Shown: piece after piece, positions 57,701 to 64,000 of the stretch
Layout of the letters: each line of letters opens with the position of its first letter
Position numbering within the stretch: position 1 is the first letter of the stretch
Assembly: GCF_964275005.1 (NCBI RefSeq)
Contig: NC_092689.1
Span: 2,511,001 to 2,575,000, forward strand
Source: Diadema setosum
Taxonomy: Eukaryota; Echinodermata; Echinoidea; Diadematoida; Diadematidae
Length of the DNA stretch: 64,000 nt
Reading direction: 5' to 3'
The notes under the pieces: model-generated
What the model saw: the letters and a program-made list of their open reading frames with translations, nothing else
Told to the model about the DNA's origin: nothing
Databases searched by the model: none
Position numbers and translations under genes: made by a program

Positions 57701-60700
57701 TCGAGCATGCAATGTGATTCTTTAACTTAGACATTTGGAGGATGTCCAGAAAACTAGACGCATCAGCACTATCCGACTTCTCAATATGTATGTTAAAGTC
57801 ACCGGCAATGATCAGTCTCTGAGGTGATGCGAGAAGTATCTCCAGCAAGGACGAGAACTCCCTATAGAAGGTGGCACTTGAAAGCTTATTCTTTTTCGAA
57901 GCTGGTGGTCGATAAAGTGCAATAAGTCGGAAAGTACACGAGTTCGCTGAGGCTAAAGTCAGATCCAGGTATTCAAAGGACTTGAAGTCCTCAAGAGGAT
58001 TCCTGGTAACATGGTACCCTTTGAGAAGTAGGACGCCAACCCCACCACCTCTGCCACTATCACGAAAATGTGGTGGAAATCTAGATGAGGTAGTGTCTCT
58101 TTGAGAGTAGCAAGAGTATGACTATCCTTCTCATTACCAGTCAACCATGTCTCTGTGAGCACCATTATATCCAGTTTGGTAGTGATAACAAAGTCACAGA
58201 GAGCGTTACACTTACCACGGGACTTAATAGATCGGGCATTCCACAGCATATAATTCTTATATTAAGGGCAGCATTTGAACATGAGCCATCTTATGCGCAC
58301 GCATACAGGCAACACATTGAAATCGCGTTAAAGTTGGATGGCTAGAAAATATCGGGTATAAAGAAGACTGTTCTAAGGCCTACCACCAGTTCTTAAATTT
58401 GCATGTATTTACAATACATTACTGTATGATTTATTACAAATCGACTGTGTATATAACCTAGGCCTAGGCCTAATCATAGGCGACTTTTTGGGATGTCGAG
58501 TAGGAACCGAAAACAAAACGCCACTTCAATGTTAACATTTCTCTACTTGCAAACGCACACGAGTTAACAGAACGACAAACGAAGTAGCTATGGAAAGGGT
58601 TACAGCTCGTTATTCCGAAGGTTCGTTATTCCGAAGGCTCTTCAGTCCGAAGATTCGTTATTCCGAAGGTTCGTTTTTCCGAATTACATTTTCGGATGAA
58701 CAAATCTTCGGAATAACGAACCTTCGGAATAACGCCACAATTAATGTTCGGATTAACGAACCCTTATTCATTTTCGGATTAACGAACCTCTAGGTATAGG
58801 GAATTTGTGTGTTTCGGATTAACGAACCTTCGGAATAACGAACCTTCGGAATATCGAACCTTCGGAATAACGAACAGCACCCTATGGAAAGTACCTGGGT
58901 TTTGCTGGGGTAGTTGCGGTACCTGCGGCTGCTGGGGCAGTTGTGGCTGTTGGGGTTGTTGAGGCCGTTGGGGTTGCTGAGGCCTTTGGGGTTGCTGTGG
59001 TCGCTGGGGTTGCTGCGGTCTTTGGGGTTGTTGTGGGCGTTGTGGCAGTGGAGGTGATTGTGGCTGTTGTGGTCTAGGTCTCTGTTGGTGATGTTGTCTA
59101 CGACCACCTAAACCTGGAATTCGAATTCCAAGTCGACCTGTACAACGAAGAAGAAAGAATCAACAACATCTGCAACACCAGTCATCAACAACAGGGCGGT
59201 GAGTTAGCTCAGTCGGTAGTGCATCCGCCTCATGATCCGAAGGACCCGGGTTTGATTACCGAGTCGAACTGAGCAATGTTTTGTGTAATTATACCGTCCT
59301 CTCTAGCAAGAGGCAAAACACTCTCGGATAGGACATAAAATGGAGCTCCTGTGTGTGAGAGAGTCACAACTCATTCAGCATTATTTAACGCAAAGAGCAG
59401 GGTGTTTAACCCGGTAAAGTGGTTCCGCCTAACTTCAAACTAGACCCCATGGAAGACCATCTATTGCAGTTGAATATGGGCTATCCAGCCATCTTCTCAG
59501 ATGGAAATGAAACAAACACACAAACAAACAAACAATTTTCCTCGAAGCTGGTATTTGCAGTCAAACTGATATGTGTCAGATTGTTGCCCTATAGCTACTG
59601 ACAAGCATGGGGACAATGCAGTCTGAATTAATGTACACATGTAGGTTGTGATATTGCTGTCACTGAAGATGCCATTTTAGGATGCAGCGAACCCGTTCGG
59701 GAGAAGTCAATTCTAGCAAACGTTTGCTTGTCGTTCAGCAGACAATAGGCAGCCGATATGTGAATGTATTATTGTTGGGATGTTTTACTTACCGAAAACG
59801 CTGTTCAGAATTGCCGGAATGTTGATCCACGGCTCATGGTGGAAGTGTGGAAGTTGGGGCATCTGAGGTCTCTCGGGCACCTGGGGTGCCATAGGACGCG
59901 GGGGCGTTGTCGGCGTTTGCGGGGTCTGGGCCACTTGGGGCAACTGGGGCCTTTGGGGATTCTGGTTGTATGGGTAGAAAGGGTTCCCATTTTGTGGGAA
60001 CTGGTACGGATTATACTGGTTTGGTATTTGTGGCCACTGTGGCACTTGAGGCATAATGGGCTCCCTCGGTGCCTGGGGTACTCGCGGGGTCTGTGTCCCA
60101 TCGGGATTTGACCCTGGAACTTCAGGGGGTATGGGGTCTCCCGTCGCTTCCGTACCAGCGGACCCACACATTCGCAGATTTGTGCACATTTGACGGACCT
60201 CCTGTTAACAGAATTTATGACCAAAAAAAATGTTATAAGTTGTTATATGCCTTGGTAATCCCGGAAGAAACCACACGTTTCAATTACTTGATGGTAGTAG
60301 TACTATGTGTGAATCTACAGATGGGGGTAAATGGATAGAAGGAACAGCATCAATAGTATCAACTAGGGGTAGTCAACTGGGTAGTGTAGACGTTCTTGCA
60401 GTATAGGATAAGTAGCAACACAGAAGTAGCAGTCACAGCAACTTTTGTAGGATGTAATGATAATAGTATAAAGAGGTAGCGATAGTACAGTAGGAATAGT
60501 ATTGGAAGAGTTGTTGTTGCTTTATAAGCAAAAGGAGAAAGACAGAAAAAGAAGAAGAGATATGAGGGGTAATAGACAAAATTGGCTTTGAGAACATTCG
60601 AGTAAATGCATTCATCTCGTCGTTTTCTTGCATATTGGTCACCTGTTATATATAATGTCATCCGAGGCATCACGTGAGCAAAGGCACATATTCGTCAACA

Positions 60701-63700
60701 ATAAATGGACGTAGAGTGTCAAACACATATCACTCGTGACCACCAAAGAAATTTAATTTTAACGGCCATCCCTTTTACACACTCACAAATACATATAACT
60801 TTTATTTCGTTGTTTTGTTTTTATTTTTGTTTGTTTGTGTGTTTGTTTGTTTTTTTGAAAGCTTACCAACCTCGCGCTTTCGACGATAGTTGGTGCACTT
60901 TGGCGCCTAAGTGCAGAGCCGTTACGGCTCTCCCTAAGTGGTCTGTTTGAAACCTACTACAGTGTACTAGTACCTTTGTTTTACTCTACTGTCGTGACAC
61001 TAATAGAAAACAGCAATAGGTCATTGATTCGAGCTACCATTATTATCTTACCAACATTTCACCGGCGTAGTTCTTCAAAGCCTGGGGGAACTGTGCGGCG
61101 ATATCTGCGCAGCTGGTTCCATTCAGACAAGGCATAAGCTTGCAAGCTTTGTTGAGGAGAGCCGAGATTTGGGTCTGGAAAAGGAAACATGTCCACTCAT
61201 TTATAACTCTTGTGAAGTAAACAAAAATATAGACTTATTCCTTACTTAGCGTACCTTCTTTAGGATAAAGGCATTCGTTCCAGTGGATCCCGGCCTTATC
61301 AATACCTTTGCTGCATTGTGAAGTATGCATATATGATTATACAGAGCATATGAACGTGGGCTAAGTGAGACACATCTGATAAGGTATCCTTCACTAAAGG
61401 GTTTGTTCTCATGGTTTTTAGATTCACTTCTAGTATCCCATAGTACTTCAGATCGAGTGATATTCGTTATTCCGAAAGGTTAATCCGAAAATGAAGGAAA
61501 AAAAATGCGCACTAACGAAATTTTCCGAATTACGAACCATTTTTCCCTGTCGGATTAACGAACCTTCTGAATAACGAAATCTTATTTCATCTTTGGAACT
61601 ACCAACCTTCGGAATAACGAATCTTCGGATTCGAAATAACGAAATGTACTCCTCAGAATCAGCCGTGGACTGAGAGCAGTTTATTGATGGGAAGTTTGTA
61701 ACACTACCAAGTTCCGGAAGTTTCACCCTCTATAATGGATACTATCGTTTAACTATGTGAAGTACACAATAGATTCCGATGTTTTCCAATTTTTTGGACT
61801 TGTTCTGCGTTGATAAATCCAAAGAAGTGAGAATATCATTTCAAAAAGAAAAGAAGAAATGAAACAGTATAAAGACAATTAGCATCTCAGATTTCCTTCA
61901 ACTGTATAACTCATTCTTAATTCGGTTTGTTTTATACGAAATAGCTTGCTCGGGACAATTTCCTTGGTACATATTACTTGTTCTTTTGGTAAAACTTTGA
62001 ATTTAAAGAATGAATTTTAAGTCTCGTGCTAAATTACGATGCGTTTGAAATATTCATTCATTCTGAATGCATATTTCCGATTTCCAGCCATGTTCTATAG
62101 CTGTTGATATAATAATGAATGCGTTAATAGAGCAAGTGCCAGACTCATATATCGTAACATAAAGGAAAATGTGGAGAATGATCTGTTTTTATCATTCGTG
62201 TCATCAAGGGAAAACATAAACATTATTCCTCAGGATAAAGGAACCATTTTTTTTTTTCATGTGGTGTATCGGAATATCTATGAAACATGTAGTGTTTCTG
62301 TCAAGTTGGAACTTCAGTTTTTGTGCATCTGGAATTGGAAAATGATAGGTATATCCGCTAGTGGTGTCTATCTAAATAATGTATAAAATGAATCTGGAAA
62401 TCTGTTTTGATTTATTTCCACTTTTTCATGTGAAATTAAAAAATGATATATGAGTTTAAGAAATTCGCAAGACATAAAAGTCAACGTTGCGATGATGATG
62501 TCAACAGGTCTTTAAAGTTGGCTGCATGTGTAATAGTGTTTGTGTGTATGCATGTATGTATGTGTGTGTGTGTGTGTTTGCATGTCTTTATCTCTTCTTG
62601 GAGGTTCCTGCATGGGTGATGGTGGCTTACCGTCGACACGTCGCTGAGAATGTCCTGCCTCATCTGTCCCATCATCTCTACGCAGGTAGAACACATTTCA
62701 CCCTTGACCTTACCGAAAACTCCACCTGTGAATCACAGAATAGACAATGCACCGCCTTTTAATTGGGCTGTGACAAGAAGGAGTTCTTTGGCTTTAGTCT
62801 AAAGTTATTCTCCGATGGATTCAATGATCATTTTGTAAGTAGCGATATCATTCACAACGGATCCGATTCGGGATGCGACTTAACAAACGCAGTTAACGTT
62901 TATTTATTGTGTTCAGCCGTATTAAGAAAGATAGTCCGCTGTTTAACACAAACAGCAACAAAATATGTACGCAGTACATGTCATGTCCTCAGGAAAGTGA
63001 AAGTGAAGTGCTGATATATAATTATGTATCAATTAAATACCGTCTAATATCTGTAATTCCATGATCAAAATCTACGTGATGCTATATGCGTCATTTTGAT
63101 TCATTGACATGAACTTTTTAAGAAGTTATTGAGATCTCTTGCAGAGATGTATCACATTGAATCGGGATGATTTTAGATGTAGTGATTTTGAAACCCGTTT
63201 TCGTTCAAAATTATGAGAAAGAATGTTTTTATCTTCTAGTAAAAAAGACAAATCCCATAGAAGTAAGGTACGTGTGCAGTAATGGGAGTGGATCGACTAA
63301 ATTGGCAGAATAAGGGGAATAAGGGAGCATGGAAAGGATTTTGGAAACACGCAATTATTACGTACTTATCTCACTTCGGAATCTAGGGAAGGCATTTCTG
63401 ATCGACCTCCGGGATCGGCGCCCGTAGTTTGGTAGGAATGGCTGCTGTTGTCCTCTCCCCGGGAGACCAAGGGCGTTCCATGCATTGCTGTATAAGCTTG
63501 CCCAGGGGTTAACACCTTGGTTGGTTCCTTGCCCCCTTCCTGGATTCATGGGGTTTACACCCTGGTTGGTTCCTTGGCCCACTCCCGGATTCATGGGGTT
63601 CAGGCCCTGGTTGGTTCCTTGGCCCATTCCCGGATTCATGGGGTTTATACCCTGGTTTGTTCCTTGACCCATTCCCGGATTCATGGGGTTTATACCCTGG

Positions 63701-63903
63701 TTGGTTCCCATTCCCGGATTCATGGGGTTAATGCCCTGGTTGGTGCCTTGGCCGAGATTTGGATTAGACCACGGATTCATGCCGCCATTCATCCAAGGGT
63801 TCATGGGATTGAGCTGAGGCGTCTGTGGGAGGTTAGGAAGCGAAGGCTGCTGGGTTTGGCCCCGTCTGCATAGTTTCGCAATGCTACACAGCTTTTGTGG
63901 ATT
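49843..63903 (-). CDS. Saposin-B polyprotein precursor with repetitive linkers (C-terminal 654 aa, 10 exons; 5' end outside window)
   Basis: Minus-strand exons: 63903-63375 (or to 63366), 62725-62631, 61174-61052, 60201-59793, 59137-58895, 55000-54773, 53144-53071, 51531-51463, 50676-50611, 49971-49843. All are GT/AG and phase-continuous (1965 nt). Order: the end of one SapB domain (LCSIAKLC); linker 1 with six NPMNPG-type 13-15-mers ending in a polybasic site (RRSRRS); a complete SapB (MCSTCVEMM ... ACKLMPC ... MCTNLRMC); linker 2, which is Pro/Gln-rich, then PQQPQR repeats, then six MGMGGYPN units and GRRKRE; a last complete SapB (CELCKKG ... ACSLLPAGRIREKC ... ACQRLSIC); and a short tail ending ERIP. 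Prosaposin-like secreted precursors are cut into single lipid-binding SapB proteins; the RxxR sites before both complete domains suggest furin cleavage. The signal peptide and earlier domains should lie to the right of the window. Composition of the linkers is unlike prosaposin. Confidence 0.82.
51720..51769 (+). repeat. Poly-A tract (50 nt)
   Basis: Uninterrupted A-run; on the transcribed minus strand of the saposin polyprotein it is a U-run in the intron before the last SapB domain. Confidence 0.9.
52200..52243 (+). repeat. (GA)n/(CA)n compound microsatellite
   Basis: GAGA units followed by CACA units; intronic. Confidence 0.85.
52590..52910 (+). mobile_element. Decayed retroelement fragment with GIY-YIG/Penelope-like C-terminal similarity
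   Basis: Plus-strand frames show SPVYTHLTENKRSF and KESIRERVAEPSLN, which resemble the conserved end of GIY-YIG-carrying retroelement proteins as I remember them. It is a short, broken fragment in an intron of the saposin polyprotein gene. Family assignment is tentative. Confidence 0.35.
54318..54545 (+). mobile_element. tRNA-derived SINE
   Basis: GTTTGGTGGATAAGACTCTA resembles a tRNA A-box region, and GGGTCGAATCCCACCC a B-box. It is followed by an unrelated body ending in ATCATTATTAT-like sequence. It is not a tRNA gene because the arms do not pair throughout. Confidence 0.6.
54820..54980 (-). repeat. In-frame 24-bp coding repeat (MGMGGYPN) in saposin polyprotein linker 2
   Basis: Six consecutive 24-nt units with few synonymous changes, followed by the polybasic GRRKRE. 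The exon (55000-54773) is phase 1 at both ends. Confidence 0.88.
55176..58260 (-). mobile_element. L2/CR1-like LINE (endonuclease and reverse transcriptase), degraded
   Basis: Minus-strand frames give, in order, an apurinic endonuclease (WNARSIKSRGK, LTETWLTG, then AGDFNIHIEK, THTAGHTLDLIISRDDD, PSDHSAIMC) and a reverse transcriptase (YRPISILSFVAKLVERI, LDYSAAFDTIDHQILL, GVAQGSVMGPLTY, YADDTQIYL, HAFITSRLDNNNSLLFG, LHWLPIDQRILFKIL). The 3' end is a GCGCTATATG block and a (TTA)n tail. The frame changes near 57.9 kb and again near 56.5 kb, just before the RT core, so it cannot make an intact protein. No ORF1 is visible, so it is probably 5'-truncated. It lies in an intron of the saposin polyprotein gene, same strand. 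Confidence 0.9.
58604..58877. repeat. Palindromic TTCGGAATAACGAA repeat cluster
   Basis: The left half repeats GTTATTCCGAAGGTTC, the right half its reverse complement GAACCTTCGGAATAAC, about eight times in all with small variants (ATTAACGAACC). The whole can fold on itself. Related clusters: 61459-61650 and, decayed, 27419-27780. Confidence 0.85.
58895..59137 (-). repeat. In-frame 18-bp coding repeat (PQQPQR) in saposin polyprotein linker 2
   Basis: The exon consists largely of 6-residue Pro-Gln-Gln-Pro-Gln-Arg units with synonymous drift. It is flanked by phase-1 introns, so the exon can be skipped without shifting the frame. Confidence 0.8.
59195..59535 (+). mobile_element. tRNA-derived SINE with (CAAA)n tail
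   Basis: GTTAGCTCAGTCGGTAGTGC is a tRNA-like A-box region and CCCGGGTTTGATTACC a B-box, 30-40 bp apart. A non-tRNA body and an ACAAACAAACAA tail follow. It sits in an intron of the saposin polyprotein gene. Confidence 0.72.
61459..61650. repeat. TTCGGAATAACGAA repeat cluster, second copy
   Basis: ATTCGTTATTCCGAAAGG at the left, then several GAACCTTCTGAATAACG / CTTCGGAATAACGAA phrases. Same family as 58604-58877, slightly more diverged. Confidence 0.75.
62537..62580 (+). repeat. (TG)n/(ATGT)n microsatellite
   Basis: TG-rich short array just downstream of the 62725-62631 exon in the intron. Confidence 0.75.
63515..63760 (-). repeat. In-frame 45-bp coding repeat (GQGTNQGINPMNPGM) in saposin polyprotein linker 1
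   Basis: Six units; one lacks two codons and the last degenerates to NPWASLY. Substitutions are mostly at one position (I, L or V) and at the end of the unit (M, V or R). Confidence 0.88.
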
Positions 63904-64000
63904 CTGCAGTCAAAGAGCATTGATATAGCTGCTATGAGATGGAAAGAATGTTGTTATCAATATTCTCATTGGTAACTAACGTCTCAATATTAAGAGACCA

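Noticed and set aside
59195-59280. A genuine tRNA gene
   Set aside because: A-box and B-box are present, but the acceptor stem does not pair and a long non-tRNA body with a CAAA tail follows, as in a SINE.
59805-60224. 139-codon minus-strand frame rich in Arg
   Set aside because: Alternative frame of the Pro/Gln-rich linker exon; the chosen frame continues the SapB cysteines in phase.
63485-63873. Plus-strand frames with repeated Trp/Leu/Val motifs
   Set aside because: Antisense translation of the 45-bp coding repeat of the saposin polyprotein.
1-64000. CRISPR array, bacterial operon features, or a complete rRNA or tRNA gene
   Set aside because: The tandem repeats lack spacer structure, genes are intron-bearing and eukaryotic, and no full structural RNA was recognised.

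Overview
The window is eukaryotic genomic DNA. It is AT-rich, dense in (CA)n, (TA)n, (CT)n and (TTATTA)n microsatellites, and has short coding exons flanked by GT/AG introns. The gene content (TTC19, a multi-exon BBS12, an intronless RING/B-box gene, saposin-type genes) together with L2/CR1-like LINEs, tRNA-derived SINEs and many TTAA-flanked foldback elements suggests a marine invertebrate deuterostome, most likely an echinoderm. That assignment is inference. All exon models were built by eye from splice sites, phase continuity and remembered family sequences, without any search.

Layout. (1) 1-6094, minus: most of a TTC19 gene (mitochondrial TPR protein of complex III quality control); its last exon(s) lie off the left edge. 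(2) About 6095-6578: a short gap shared head-to-head with the next gene. (3) 9509-24466, plus (non-coding first exon probably near 6500): a 12-coding-exon BBS12 gene (chaperonin-like, basal body/BBSome assembly), predicted 982 aa, with a large serine-rich insertion. Its 5 kb last intron contains a GC/CpG-rich island with an antisense acidic ORF. (4) 24467-31443: intergenic, repeat-rich, with a 415-bp tandem duplication and nested foldback elements. (5) 31444-33417, minus: an intronless 657-aa RING, two B-box, coiled-coil protein with a TATA box. (6) 33418-38567: intergenic, with a foldback element inside a short tandem array and one candidate element at about 37.6-38.1 kb. (7) 38568-48271, plus: two tandemly duplicated four-exon genes for small secreted saposin-B proteins (137 and 141 aa). 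(8) 49843 to beyond 63903, minus: the C-terminal 654 residues of a saposin polyprotein. It holds part of one and two complete saposin-B domains, separated by low-complexity repeat linkers with furin-like polybasic sites. An L2/CR1-like LINE, SINEs and palindromic TTCGGAATAACGAA repeats sit in its introns.

How the parts relate. TTC19 and BBS12 look like a divergent pair with a common promoter region. The right third is a small cluster of saposin-fold genes: two single-domain secreted proteins converge on the 3' end of a multi-domain precursor. The six cysteines and the three-exon split of the domain (CxxC exon, middle exon, CxxxxxC exon) are shared by all of them. This cluster, and above all the repeat-linker polyprotein, is the most unusual content of the window.
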